Below, one piece after another: positions 1 through 17,683 of a stretch of 64,000 bases of DNA (positions are counted from its first letter, which is position 1; each line of letters begins with the position of its first letter). The notes below the pieces were generated by a model that saw nothing but the letters and a program-made list of their open reading frames with translations, made no database searches and was not told the origin of the DNA. This stretch comes from Phaeosaccion multiseriatum (Eukaryota; Ochrophyta, other classes). Where the stretch lies: NCBI GenBank assembly GCA_965112735.1, contig OZ218953.1:3720001-3784000 (forward strand), in the 5' to 3' direction. Made by a program: the position numbers and the translations under genes.

Positions 1-335
1 GGCTTTGGATATCCTTTGACAATAAACAACAAGCAAGATCACCGCGACAAGAAGGGTCGTCCAAACGAGCTGAAACTGAAACTGAGATTTCCCTTTTTTT
101 TTTTGCCAAGGTGTGTTTGGTGTTCTTACACCCTTGTGTTTTGCTTTCGCTCTTTGATTACCTCTCTACCCGAGCCGGGAGGCTAGTCTTGTCCGGATGA
201 TTCTCTTCGGCATGGAATGGGGGCATCGCTCTGGGGGCGACACGTTTTAGCGCCTGTTGCGTGGGCCCTCTTGGTCCTTCACCCTTCTGTTGCCTTCCGC
301 TGCAGCAGCAGCGAAGTGTGTGACACATAGGGAGC
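1..335. other. Upstream region of the kinase gene
   Basis: No gene is supported here. It is the presumed promoter and 5' leader of the kinase gene that starts at 336. It holds a T-run near 95-103 and a short direct repeat of the GAAACT type at about 71-86. The same type of motif recurs in other non-coding parts of the window. Open frames on the minus strand across this stretch lack family similarity and look like shadows. Confidence 0.5.
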
Positions 336-5320
<4,985 letters not shown>

Positions 5321-6149
5321 TGAGACATCAGATCATGTCATGGATGGATGGCAGTGGATGGACGGGACTGCTCGGACCAAGACAGCAGAGCAGAGGAGAC
5401 GGTGGCTAGGGGTTGGGGGCCCGGGGTGGGATTGGGCGTCGACCTTGAAGGTCGAGGCCCTTGGCCTTCATTTGTTACCGACGCTTACAGTAGCAGGGGG
5501 GGAGGGAGGACGGGACGGTTTGTTTTGTTTGTTTCTGTGACCTTTTTACATAATTTTCTTGCGTTTTAGCAGCAGGGAAAGCAAAGGCAGTCAGGCAGCA
5601 GTCAGACAGCCCTCAGACAGCAGTCAGACAGCAGTCAGGCAGCAGGGGTGCAGTTTAAGGTCTGCACATGGAAGCATGGAGGGCGCCAGAGTCTACACAC
5701 AGTCTGCACACAGTCTACAAGGCTGCCCGAGCATCAGTACTTAGTGTCAGGAGAAACCGAGGGGAGGAGGATAACCAATACAATGATATGAATAGACGAG
5801 GAAATTCTTCTTCTTTCTATACGCATTACGCATTACTACTTGTACTTGATTGCGACACAATGCAGTGCCGAGAGGCAGAAGGAAGGAGGAGGCTTCATTT
5901 TTCTTTTAATCAATGGACGCAAGGGGACTCCGCCCCCTTCATTTTGCTTCCTAACTCATCTCCCCCCCTTCCTTGTGGTGCCATGGTATGTACAAGTTAT
6001 TGGTTGTGTCTCAACGCTCTGCTGTGTAACATGTGTCGCGAATAGTGTCATATCCATTCTCTCCTGTCGTGTGTAGCAAGCATGCAACACTACCTTTGCA
6101 CGGAGGGACGGATGTCCATATGCCTTCCTCGTGTCTGCCCTGTCGTTCT
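5321..6149. other. Convergent intergenic region (kinase / ATG18)
   Basis: This 829 bp lies between two 3' ends. It holds the 3' UTRs and a small cluster of CAGTCAGACAG-type repeats near 5587-5642. No conserved coding sequence or structured RNA was recognised. Confidence 0.6.
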
Positions 6150-8403
6150 TCACCCCAGGGCATCCTCTGTTGCGGAGGGAGGAGGAGGCAGAGTTAAACC
6201 CTCCATCTCCGAAGGCAAATCAGCCTCGCCATCGCTGTCTCCTCCTCCTCCTCCTCCTGCTACTGCTACTGCTACCGCTGAAACTGCTGACGGAGCCTCT
6301 CCTCCTCCTCCTCCTCCTCCTCCTCCTCCCCCTCCTCCTCCTCCTCCACCTCCTCCTCCTCCTTCAGTCTGCATCGCCTCCTGCCTCCCGCCCTCCTCCT
6401 CGGGCTCCACCTGCTCCTTGCTCGAGAGGGACGTGGGTGTGGGCGCAGCAGATGGGTAGCCCAGCGGCGGTGGGAGAGCGTTGCCTGCGCCCAGGCCGTT
6501 GCCGAAGCCCTCATCGCCGTCGCCGCCATTTGTGAGGAACTTGGCGTATTCTTTCCGCTCACACTCGCCTGGCTCCCTGGGAGAGATTAGAGGAGAGGGC
6601 AAACGGGCGGCACAGCGGGCATATGTATGCGTAGCAATAGTGGCCGAGAGAGATGGGGGGGGGGGGGTGGCGGAGGGGTCATCAGCGCATGCTTGTTTCC
6701 GTTTTGTCCGCACCACACGAGAGGCGGGAGGACACCGCCACACGCAAAAGTCATCGCTGTATCACCAACTTCACAAGGCGACAGGAGGCTCTCGCTTTCT
6801 GCTTTTTGCAGTGTTGGGAGAACACCTTCATCCTTATACCCCCATTGATCCTCTACATATATACTCACTCGAAGCTCGCGGTGAGAAAGGATCCGTCGGC
6901 GGAAACCACCACCACGGTCTTGGCCGCGTGCCCAAAGGCGCAGATGGACTTTGCCTCCAAGCCGCGCACCTGAGCATAGCTCCACTCAGAGTCAAAGTAC
7001 TTGGGCACACCGGGGAGGAGCTGGGTAGGTGCAATGACCGAACAGAGGGATGGCAGTGGATGGCAGCGCATGGAGGGGGAACGGGGAGGGGGGAGGGGAG
7101 AGAGAGGGGGGGGGTTAGTGCACGGGCAGGTGGGAGGGCGTCACGTGTGGAGGAGGAGGGGGGAGAGGGGGAGAGGAGGAGAGGAGGAGGATGCGGAATG
7201 GAGAGGAGGAGGAGGAGGAGGAGGAGGAGGAGGAGGAGGAGGAGGAGGAGGAGGAGGAGGAGGAGGAGGGGGCGGAGGAAGGGGGATGTGATAGGGGGAG
7301 GAGGCCCACGGAGGAGGGGAAGGAGGTGGGAGAGGGTGGGTAGGGGTAGGCCTCCTCCTCCCCTCCCAGCCCATTGCCTTGGTCTCTGTCTCTATCTGTC
7401 TGTCTTGCCCCCCCTGTCTCCGTCGTTCTTACCTTGGGGATGAAGCTGAGGCCGCTCCTCGCATTCTTAGGCTTGCCCCCCCCCACCCCTCCCTCCCCCG
7501 GTACCCCCCCGCCTCCGCCTCCCTGCTGCAACCCCTCCCCTCTTTCCCGGCCCCCCTGGGACAGTCGACGACCGTCTTCCTCCCCGTCCCCGTCCCCACC
7601 TCTACCTCCGCTGCTGCCCTTCCCCCGTCCCCCCTTGAGACTAAAGATGTGCACGGTGCCCCGATCACTCGAACACGCGAGGAAGGTGGTCGGTTGGTTG
7701 AAGGCGATGCTTCGAAGAAGAAGGGGGGGCGGGGGCAAAAGAAAGGGAAGGAAAGAGGGGGCAAAGCGCAGCAGCACATGTGGGGCATCGAGAGTGGTGA
7801 AAAGCAAGGAAGTGGGAAAGGAGCGAATGAAAGACTGCGGTACAACGGAACGTGTGTACGTACTCGTACGGAATGAAAGACTGAGAACACGGAACAATGT
7901 ACTTGTTCCAACGTGAGAGGAACCCGCCCCTCCTTCGGGACCCATCTGCCCTACTGCTGTGGCTGCCACCGGAGCTTCAGCGACACGCAACCCCATCTCT
8001 ACGCCGCTGATTGCTCTTCTCTTCCAGCCTCTCTTCCACAGCCCATCTGGCATGCCTTGCTCGGTACTGACGGGGCGGCCGAAGCATAACCACACGTAAG
8101 CACACGTAGGCAATACGAACCTGTATATCTCTGCCCGGTCCATCCCCCTGCGCAGCTCCTGCAGGAGCTTCCCGTTGTTTGTATCGAAGATGCGGATCAG
8201 AGTGCCCTTGTCTGAAGCCGTGGCCACTCTGTGGCGAACACGCACCCACACGAGAGGATGAGAGAGCAGGACATGACACAAAATTTGAGTTTGGGGGGTC
8301 AGGGTCAGGCGGTGTATCCCACAAGACTGCAGCTCACCCCGCCCACACACACACGCACACACACACACACACACACACGCACACACACGCACACACACAC
8401 ACT

Positions 8404-8434
<31 letters not shown>

Positions 8435-9678
8435 ACACACACACACACACTTGAGGTGACGTGTTGCTCACCTCGATCCGTCGCTGTTGAGGCAAATCTG
8501 CGCCAACTCGCTCTCATGTGCAGGGATGAGCGTGCTCTTTCTAATGTCGTAGAGCTCGACATTGAGGTGGCCCTTGCTGATGCCCGGGCAGGCCAGCACC
8601 ATGTGGCTGGAGTCGGGGCAAAGGGCCACGAGGCCGGAGTCGTTCTTGATGGTGTTGATCTGGTCCAGCAGCTTCAGATCGCTGCGGTGGAGGGGGGTGG
8701 AGGGGGAGGGTATGAGGAGGGGGTGAGGGTGAGGGGGGTGAGGGGGGTGAGGGGCTAAAGAGAGTCAACGGACACTCCGCAGTCTTAGAAGGAAGCTCCG
8801 CGCTTTAGACTGGACTGCATGCGCAAACAGAACCCCACGCAAACGTCCGCATGCACGCACGCACCTGAATCGGTACACGTATATCTTGAGCGCGAGGGCA
8901 ACGACGACTCTATCCCTGCGAAGCTTGACGGCCTTTACGTCGCTGCGGAAGGACAGCTGCCCGATGCAGCGGTTCTGGTGGTCGTCCCAGATCATTACCA
9001 TGTTGGGTGGATAGCGAGGGTTCCTGCCCCCCCCAACTAGGGCCAGCAGATTGCAGCGAAAGAGCATCTCTACGATGCCCACGCCTCCGTTGCTGAGCGG
9101 CGTGTTTGGGGAATGGAAATAGGAGGAGGAGGACGAGGAGGATGGAGAGCCATACATACAACACACAGGCTCGTCAGACAAAGCCTTGTTCTCCACTGGC
9201 TGCTGCTGCACCCACCTGAACACCCTGCGAAACGTCTCCTTGAAGGGGTCCACATTGTAGATGCGGAAGCCGTTGGCGGTGCCGCACGCAAAGCAGCCTG
9301 CTCGTGTTTTGGGTTTGGTCGGGGAAGGAGGGCACGGGCGGGGCGTGCAGGGAGCCAGTCAGGGTGGGTGGGGGACCGGGGGGAAGGGGGCTGCCTCCAC
9401 CTTGTCAATCTATCTCAGTTTTTAATGCCTTCTTCCCAATCCCTGGCTCAAGTCCCCTCTTCCACCCCCTCCCCCTAATCGTGCAGCGAGGTGTACAACG
9501 CAGTGTCCAGTCGCCAAGAGTCACTCCGTCTCATCGTCGCGTGTGCGGACCCCACCGCTTTGCCAAGAGAAAGCGCTCTACCTTCTACCTCTCTCCTACA
9601 GAGTCAGTTCGCACCGTAGTCTTGATTGAAGCCCACGAATTGAAGCTCGCTGCTGGCCTGATCCTTCGTCACCAGCAT
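6150..9678 (-). CDS. ATG18: PROPPIN autophagy protein (ATG18/WIPI family)
   Basis: 515 residues in 8 exons, in order of transcription: 9678-9615, 9297-9216, 9092-8865, 8681-8472, 8228-8121, 7709-7433, 7020-6869, 6576-6150. The family is a seven-bladed WD40-like propeller that binds PI3P and PI(3,5)P2 on autophagic and endolysosomal membranes. Blade 1 reads [19 protein letters not shown], a typical PROPPIN opening. The decisive lipid-binding motif is LRRG at 220-223, after the conserved [15 protein letters not shown]. The start is the first ATG after an in-frame stop. Unusual features are a Gly-rich insertion of about 65 residues in the loop around 258-320 and a roughly 130-residue C-terminal tail with a long Gly run encoded by GGA-type triplets. 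The gene lies tail-to-tail with the kinase. Confidence 0.94.
7198..7275. repeat. (GGA)n microsatellite in an ATG18 intron
   Basis: About 25 GGA units lie in the intron between exons 7433-7709 and 6869-7020. The open frames crossing it are repeat-encoded and not part of the protein. Confidence 0.9.
8341..8451. repeat. (AC)n microsatellite in an ATG18 intron
   Basis: Over 50 AC units with scattered GC and TC changes lie between exons 8121-8228 and 8472-8681, about 20 bases from the 5' splice site on the minus strand. Confidence 0.95.
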
Positions 9679-10729
9679 GATGACTCACAGCCCCACACAA
9701 GCTGCTGCTGCGGCTGCTTTCCCTACTGCCAAGGGGCTTCAACTCTTGGTCTTCCCTCCTCCTCCGCCCCTCCTCCGACGAGGCCGCGCTATCCCTTTTT
9801 TCCGAGCTTGCAACGCCGTTCTTGGGGGGGATCTATCGCCTCTTGAAAGGGTTGTGAGGGACCACCACAGCTTTCTATTGCGTCGTTGCTTAAGCTGTGC
9901 CTCCCAGCCTCCTTATAAACACGAGGGGAAGAAGCTCACTCTTGGGCAAGGAGACGGTTCCCTTCGTACATAGGCCTCTTTCTCTCTGCAACGTTCCGCG
10001 CCACAGGGACGAACACCACCTTTACAGTGTAGAGGGTTGAAAGAGAAGACTATAAAGGGGAGAGATCCTGATGCGCTGCTCCTAAGCTCTCCTCTCTAGG
10101 CGCGTACAAAAGAAAAAAAAAAGACCGGGGGGAGGAAAGGTTCAAGAAACTGGAACTTTGTCGAGGCCTTCCTCGACATTCTTACCATTTCTCCTCTCCC
10201 CTCGCTTGCTTGTCATCGCTTTTGGGTGAGTCGTTCCGTGCAGGAGGGCACACTTCTCTCTCTCTCAGCTCCAACGCCGCCTTGAATGACGCTGCCTCTC
10301 TTCCTCCCAATCTCCTCCGTCTTTCTCTTCCCCCCCTTCTTAATCCTGCTGCTGCTGCTGCTGCTTCTCTTTTTTTTTTCTGAATTTTTGACTCGTACTC
10401 TTCCAGAGACCAAAGCTCGCTTAAAACACAGCGGCTCTGTGGGAGCGATCCTCCCATCCTCCCACTTCAGCTGCTAGGAATATTGCACGGGCGTTCACCG
10501 CTCGTTTCTTTGGTGAACTGCAGGTCAGAAGGAGGGGGAGAGCAGCGCAACCGGGGGGGCACTCCTTCCTCCTCAAGTGACTCTACCACCGCTTGGCTTC
10601 GGGTTGCACGCCTTTGGCGAGCCACGCTTACCGGTAGTGGCACTCTGAACACCAAGGACCTCCGCTGCGTGTCACCGCCGGAGGGCTTGCCCTCAAACCC
10701 CTGCAGCAACAGCAACATCACGGCCAGGT
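9679..10729. promoter_or_regulatory. Divergent promoter region, ATG18 / large acidic protein
   Basis: This 1,051 bp separates two start codons on opposite strands and should carry both promoters and 5' leaders. A non-coding first exon is possible, because a GGTATG donor-like sequence overlaps the start at 10730. I see no conserved coding sequence and no clear TATA box. A CTG-type triplet run sits at 10348-10365. Confidence 0.5.
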
Positions 10730-11817
10730 ATGCATCAGGGAGGCAGGGGAGCTGGAGACGGGTACGCGGACCAGCGCCTGCAGCACGCTCAGCAGCAGCA
10801 CCACCTCCTTCAGCAGCACCAAGGCCTGGCTGCGGCGCACCAGGGGGGGCACCTGCCGCCGCACGTATACCCCCCGGGGGGGGCGGCGCACATGAGCCAC
10901 TTCCAACAGCACTTGGCGCAGCAGCAGCAGGCCCACTTTGAGTACGAGCAGAAGCAGTACTTCGAGGCGCAGGCCAGGGCCGCGCATGCCAGGCAGCAGG
11001 GCGAGGGCGGCGCTGGGGAGTACATTGTGGGCGGCGGCGGGGGGGGGGCCTTGACGGCCAGTGGCATGATGATGATGCAGCAGGAGCAGCAGCACCGCAT
11101 GCACATGGACATGCAGCAGCGTCAGCGAGGGGGCATGCTGGAGGCCCGCCCCGAGCATCAGCAACGGCGCCAGCTGCAGGAGCAGGAGGGAGGACAGGTG
11201 GCCCGAGGCGCTGCTGCTATGGCCCCCAAGAAGCGGTAAGGAGATGCACCTGGCCTGCTTTCCCTATCCCTTTTCCCTCCCTCCACCCTCTCTGGTGGCA
11301 TACTTCGCCTTGGATTATCTCTGCGGTGATGGGCAAAAGCAACTTTTCTGTTACATCTGCACTTCAAGCGACCGAAACCGAAACCTTTCACGAAACCTTC
11401 CGTCCCCGATCTACCGGGGTTTCCTTCTTGGATAGTCTCTCTGCCCCCTTCTCCCCGTCTCTCCCTTCCCTCTTTAGCCCCTATGCTCATCTGTCTCTCT
11501 TATCCCCCCCCCTCCCTCTTCCCCGACCCTCATCCTGGGCACCTGCTTCTCTCCCCACCCCAGGCCGCGCCTGTCGCTTCTGCCGGCGGCCATGGCTGAG
11601 CGCTGCACGTATCCACTGCCTTCGGATCTTCCCAGGAACGGTTCTCTCTCCTCGCCCCCCCTTCCCTCGCCCTCCTTCGCCCAAGGAGCCGCGGCAGGGG
11701 CGAGTAGTGACCTCATCTTTGGTCCCACGCCTCTGCATCAAGTGTCTCAGCGCCGCCTCCTCTTCACCAGCAGCCTCCCGGGGGGGGGCACACACATCAC
11801 AGGCAGTAGTAGTAGTT

Positions 11818-11863
<46 letters not shown>

Positions 11864-14800
11864 CACCATGATCAGCATTCGCGGCAGCACGGACAACCAC
11901 GCCAGGGGCGGTGAAGACACTGCTCGCCTTAGCCTTCGCCACCGTCAGCGTCAGCGTCAGGCCGCAGCGCAGGCAGGGCGGGCGCGGCAGCATCACCAGC
12001 AGCAGCAGCGGCAACAGGAGGGGCAGGAGCAGGAGGGGGACGATGGAGTGCTGGAGTTGGCGGTGCCCTCTGTGATTTGGAGGGGCGTCCAGCAGGGCGT
12101 AAGGTGTGTCAGCGCCAGGGAGGCCGAGGAGGACTTGCGTTTCCTGCGAGCTCCGGCGGCGGTGGCGTTGGCTGGTCCAGGCACTGTCACGGACGCCTCC
12201 TCCTCCCTTGTAGCCAAGGCGGGGGGCACAGATGCGATGGAGCCATCATCGGGCGATCCGTCGGCCGAGCCGGAGGGGGAGGGGGTGGCTGCAGTCGCTG
12301 ATGACGATGACGCTGCTGATGATGCTACCAGCGGGGGCGGAGAGGAGAGGGAGGCAGACTCTAGTGGCTCGCCTGTCGAGAAGGACAGTATGGACCGCCC
12401 CTCTCTGCCCGTGCGCCAGAGGAGGACCTCCGCCGCCAAGGCCGTGGCGGCAGCGGCGGCCAAGGCAGGCTCCTCCATGTACGAGAGCTTGAGTAGGGAG
12501 GAGCTGATTCAGCAGGCGGACCTCAGGGAAAAGATGCTGGAGGCGGTACGTAATGTTACGTGTCACGAGCCCGCTTCTTGTCTCACTGCTGTCGCGCTGC
12601 TGATTCGCTGTATCGCTCGCTCGGCGGCGGGCCCGTGACCCCTTGTCCCTTGTTCCTTGTTCCATTTGTGGTAACATTGAGATTGTTCCTTCCCCCTGCG
12701 GAATGGAGCGGAACCACAAGGGCGGTCCAGCCTCAAGTTCGTTTGCCCACCAACCCTGCCAACCCCTGTGTGTGTGTATCCCTTTTGCCCCCTTGGCAGG
12801 AGCCCGAGCGAGAGGCGATGGAGCTGCAGCTGTTGAGCCTGCGCAAGAGCGTCAATCAGGGCAAAAGAGTCACCGCGCTGGAGGCGAGGGACAGGAAGCA
12901 CGTCCTTCGCCCGCTCAGGTAAGGCTATGCAAGGCTATGTAAGGCTATGTAAGGCTATGTAAGGCTATGCCGACCGACCGAGCAGGTAGTATAGGGTAGG
13001 GTCGAAGCAAAAGAGTTTTTGTACCTCCCTCTCTCACCCACGCCGTATGGAATGTGGATTGAAATGCATGACGGGTGATGTTCACGCCCCCCCTCTGCTC
13101 ATTCCCTTCTCCCTTCTTCCCCGGCTCCCCTCGCACCACACCAGGGGCATGCGTCTGGCCGCTGGCTATCAGCTCGTCGTCAAGAGGAGGCTCAATTCGA
13201 TGGCCAGGGACACATTGGTCGCACTGGACGCTAGAGCAGAGGTCCGTGACTTGGACAGGCGTATGGGCAGACAGGCGTATGGGCAGACAGGCGTATGGGC
13301 AAGACAGGCGTGACGCCAGGGATAAAGAGAGAGAGAGTTCGACCCCTGCCCGTGTGATGCTGTCTTGATACACACCTTCCTACCCCCTCCTCTCTTCCCT
13401 CCCTGCTCACACTTGTTATTGTCTTCTGTCGGCTGTTGACGTTCACATTCGTCGTTTCGTGTGTGTGTCTGTCTCCCCTTTGTTCGCCGCTCCTTGTCGC
13501 TGGTGCTCTGCCCACAAGGCAATTTCGCGAGTAAGGGCCGAGATCGAGGCCCTTCGCACGGCCCTGGCGGAAAGGGAGGCCGGTTCGGCGACCCAAGTCA
13601 AGGGGAACAAGCGGCAGCAGAAGCAGCAGCAGCAGCGACAGAAGCAAAAGCAGAAGCAGAAGCAACAGCAGCAGAAGGTGCTGCAGCAAGAGGAGGGGAT
13701 GGCGGGGGGGGAGGACGACAAGACGACCCCGCTGCCGCTGCCTGTACCGCTCAGCAGTGTCGGAGAGGTGGGGAAGGGCAACAAGACGTTGAGGCAGCGG
13801 CAGATCGAGGGGCGGCTGCAGCTCCTGCAGGAGAAGTCTGAGGAGCCTCGCATCGGTCAGCAGATGCACTGTGGCTGTCTGGGGGAGGGGGTGGTGACAG
13901 ACATTCGCGCCATTCCCTTCCGAGGCGTAGCGTCCTACGTGGTGAAGCTTGCCTTTGGGACCGCCTATATAGCGGCGTCCACTGTGATAGTCTCGCCTCT
14001 CGATACAGGGAACGATGCGAATACCACTACTACGACCAAGTTGCGGTCAGTCATCATCCACCCTTCGTTGCTGGGCAAGCAGCAGCAGCAGCAGCAGCAG
14101 CAGGAGGAGGAGGAGGAGGAGGCAGGGGCGCTTGGGGCAGTGGCAGCAACAGGGGCGGGCAAGGCCACTGGCACTCGCACTGGGGCGACGGCATTGCTCA
14201 AGTACATGTGGAGGCGTATGGAGGAGGAGGACCGTTCAAGGGGACAGACGGTGCACGAGGAACTGGGCGGGAATGGCGCCGATACGGACATGTACGACCA
14301 GGAGGACGAGGGAGGGGATGAGGGGGAGGGCGCGGCGGAGGGAGGGGACGAAGACGGAGCAGGGGACCTCACGCTGGTGCTTGACGATGGGGCAGACGAG
14401 GTGAGAGGGTATTGGCGAGGGAAAAGAGGGGAGGGGATGCCTGCGGGCGGAGCGAGGGGGGGGGGGGGGGAGGTATAGAGACATGTCCCTGTCTTCTTCT
14501 GTCTCCCTCTGTCTCTCCCTTTCTGTCGATGTCTGTCCCTCCCTCTTGGCCTCTGTGTCTACCTCGCTGTGTCTCTCTCTTTCCCCCTCGCTTTCTATCT
14601 ATCTCTCTCTCTCTCTCTCTGGGGGTGGAGGGGACTCGATCCAAACTTCATTTACTCACTCGACTTTCTCGGGGGCATCGTCTCCTACGTGCACACTCCA
14701 GTCACCAGCAGCCCCCCCCCCCCCCGTGCTCTCCTCACACCCTCTGTTGTTTTGGCCTTTTCTCTCACCCCTTACACCCCTCCAACACTCCTCTCACCGC

Positions 14801-15791
14801 TCTGAATGGATTGTCCTGTCTGCCCCTTCTGCCGCTCCCTCCTAATCCTCTCCTCCCTTCCGCAGGAGAGTGAGAGCAGCTCCAGCGACGACGAGGGCTA
14901 CGGCCCTGCTTACAACAAGCGCAGTAGCAAGCCCCGGGGGCGAGGTAAGGCCCGCGGGGCAGGTGTGAGCGCGAGCGGCGGAGGAGGGGGAGGAGGAGCA
15001 GGAGCAGGAGGAGCTTCAGCCTCAGTAGCCAAGGCCGAGCGAAGGGCGGTATGGTGGTCCCACTTCTCCCCCGCCGTGCCCTTCGACACGCCTCTGCTGC
15101 TGAGCAGGGCAAGTCACCGGCCTGACCGCACAGCTGGGATGGTGTACGCCCTGCGCAGCCCGGGGGTCAAGGCCCGGACGAGTGGCGAGTTTGGCATCTT
15201 AGAGAGTGGAAGGGCCACTTGGGAGGGATTAGAGGTGGATGAGAGAGTGGTGCCACCACAGCATGAGAAGGAGGGGGAGGGGGGGGGGCAAGGGGAGGGG
15301 GGCAGCAGCAGCAGCAGCAGCAAGTCAGCAGCAGGGTTGCTGGCGATGGAGACGGGGGCGAATGCGGAGGCTGAGGAGGGCGAGAAGGAAGAGGCAAAGC
15401 AGGGGGGGAAGACGAAGAAAGGCGGCGCCCTGAGGGGGCTTGCCCCTGCTGCTGCCCCCTATCAAGAAGAAGAGGGGGGTTGGAATGAGGGTAGTGGCGG
15501 GGCTGGTGTCACCTCCTCCTGCAGGAAGAGGAGGCGCCTCGCACCCGGGCCGGGCCCTGTGCTGGGATCAGGGTCTGCGCTGCAGCAGATGGAGGAGCTG
15601 AGGACCAAGGTGCAGCAGAGGCGAGCGGCGTGTGAGCAGCTGCAGGGCCTGCTGCGCGTCACGGGAGAGAAAGAGAAGGAGCTGAGGAAGGCGGCGGAGG
15701 ACGCGGTGAGGGACAACTTGGCCTTGTGTTCCTTTTGGCCGCGGCTCGGGCTCGGGCTGGGGCTCTGTATTGGGATGGCTCTCTCTGGCTT

Positions 15792-15835
<44 letters not shown>

Positions 15836-17683
15836 GTATCCTTGTTCATAGCTGTGTATACTTGCCGAGGTGTAGGACGAATGGGGCTTCGATCCATCGT
15901 CTCCTTGAAGCGTCGGGCTGTTTGCGGCTTTGTGTCGACCCTCCCCCTTCCTCTTACGGCATGAAAGCTGACTCTCGACGTCCTCTCTGTCTCATGTGCC
16001 CTACCGGTCGACTGCCATTTTCCATCCCAGGCCGCCTGCTGCTTGAAGTTGGAGTACAAGCTCGCCCCCCCTTGTGCCGCCGCAGAAGCAGCGGCAGCAG
16101 AAGCAGCAGCAGCTGCTGCGGCGGTTGGTGATACAGCAGCCGACGGCATGGAGGACGGCACAACGGACACAGCCACGTCAGCAGAGGCGACGGATGATGT
16201 GACCAACGATGGTGACGAAGGCGGGAAGGTCTCGCAGGGGAAAGGAGCGGAGGGGGACCATGACGAAGATCCGAACGAGGAGGAGGGCGACGAGCCTGCC
16301 CCGCGGGAAGGCAAGGCATCCTCGATGGAGAGCAGCAAGGGAGATAAGAGTGGGGACCAAGGCGATGAAGGCGGCGAGGAAGAGGATAGTGATGCTGCTG
16401 CTAAGGCATCTCTCTCGAAGGGGGCGGCCAACGCTCTCAGGAAGGGGGGGAGGAGGAGGCGGAGAGGTGAGAACGAGGAGGAGCAGGAGGTAGAGGAGGA
16501 GGAGGAGGAAGAGGACGACGGAGAAGAAGAATCTATGACGAAGCAAAAGCGGCGTTATACGTATGCAGGGGAGAGGCGGAGAAGGAAGGCTACTCAGGGG
16601 GGAGAGGTGGAGGAGAATGTGGAGGTGGACAGGAGAGGGAGGAGGGCCTGTCGAGGAGCGGGGGGCAAGTTCGTCATGCGAGGGATAGGGGGTGGCGCGG
16701 GTCGGCCTATTCCTCAGAGACGAAGGGCCGCTGCAAGCAGACAGGTGGAGGTGGAGGAAGATGAGGAGCAGAAAGAGGAAGGAGACGAGGGGAAGGATAG
16801 TGGTGATGGTGATGCTGATGCTGATGCTGAGGAGGGGTCGAAGGAGAAGGAGGAAGAGGAGGACGAGGACGAGGAGGAGGGGGGGGGGGGAACTGGAGAG
16901 ATGAGTGAGGAGGAGGATGAGCAGAAGAAAGGGAGCCCGAATGGAGCGAAAGCGAGCAATCGGCGCAGTCGCGGAAGTAGGCGCAACGAGGAGGAGGAGG
17001 ATGGGGATGAGGAGGAGGAGGGGGAGGAGGAGGAGGAGGAGGAGGAGGAGGAGGAAGAAGAAGAAGAGGAGGAGGAGGAGGAGGAGGAGGAGGAGGAGGA
17101 AGGGGTGGGTGATGACCCGGACGAAGGCGAGGACGAGGACGACGATGAAGACGACGAGGAAGAAGAAGAAGAGGACGAGGAGGACGAGGAAGGGGAGAGC
17201 GGAGAGAGTGGAGAGAGCAAGGAGAGCGCGGAGGACGAGGACGACTCCTCCGAGGGAAGCAGCGCCTACGGGGGCGGCAAGAGAGGCGCGGCTCCGTCCT
17301 CTCCTGAGGGCCTTTTCGGCGGCAAGAGGAAGCACAAGGGCTCCTCCTCTGGTGGGTCAGCGGCCGCGGGGGGCGGAGGGGCTGCGAGCAAGAGCAGGGC
17401 AGCAGCGTCCAAAGTGGTGAAGCAGACTCAGGCCATGGCAGCGGCAGCAGCGGCGGCTCTCCTGCAGGAGGAGGGGGACGCGGGGGGAGGCGGCAACGAC
17501 AACAGCAATGACGGCGATGAGGGTGGTGCATCTGATGACGAGGAAGGGTCCTCCAAGTCGTCCTTGCCTCGACGGCCGTCCTCTCGCTCCAAGCGTTTCA
17601 AGGGCAGTTTCAAGGAGACCACGTCTAGGCTGCTGCCGCCTCCCAGAGGGGCCGGCGGGGGGCGCAGAGCAGCATCAGGATGA
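10730..17683 (+). CDS. Very large Q-rich, acidic protein of unknown function
   Basis: Predicted 1,692 residues in 7 exons: 10730-11235, 11564-12545, 12800-12918, 13145-13241, 13519-14400, 14866-15705, 16031-17683. I do not recognise a family. Residues 1-168 are Gln/His-rich. Residues 485-680 are mostly coiled-coil-like helix, with segments such as EELIQQADLREKMLEA and VRAEIEALRTALAE. Residues about 681-730 form a compact hydrophobic stretch (GEGVVTDIR ... YVVKLAFGTAYI) that resembles a small SH3-like beta barrel; this is inferred. A second ordered-looking block is VWWSHFSPAVPFDTPLLL, in exon 6. The C-terminal 550 residues are strongly acidic, with a Glu run near 1471-1499 beside basic KRRRR clusters, which suggests a nuclear, chromatin- or histone-binding role. 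The start of exon 2 is the weakest boundary, but all phases agree. Confidence 0.72.
12919..12968. repeat. Five tandem 10-mers that copy a 5' splice site
   Basis: The intron after the exon ending at 12918 begins with gtaaggctat, repeated five times. The second copy reads gcaaggctat. Four of the five copies therefore carry a usable GTAAGG donor. Confidence 0.9.
13253..13309. repeat. Three copies of a 16-mer in the next intron
   Basis: The unit gacaggcgtatgggca occurs three times, 13 bases after the exon that ends at 13241. A fourth, partial unit follows. Confidence 0.85.

Noticed and set aside
6481-7443. 320-codon plus-strand frame with a long Arg run
   Set aside because: Antisense to ATG18 and carried by the GGA microsatellite.
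7115-8428. One continuous 437-codon minus-strand frame through ATG18
   Set aside because: It reads through introns; only parts match ATG18, and splicing restores the complete propeller in phase.
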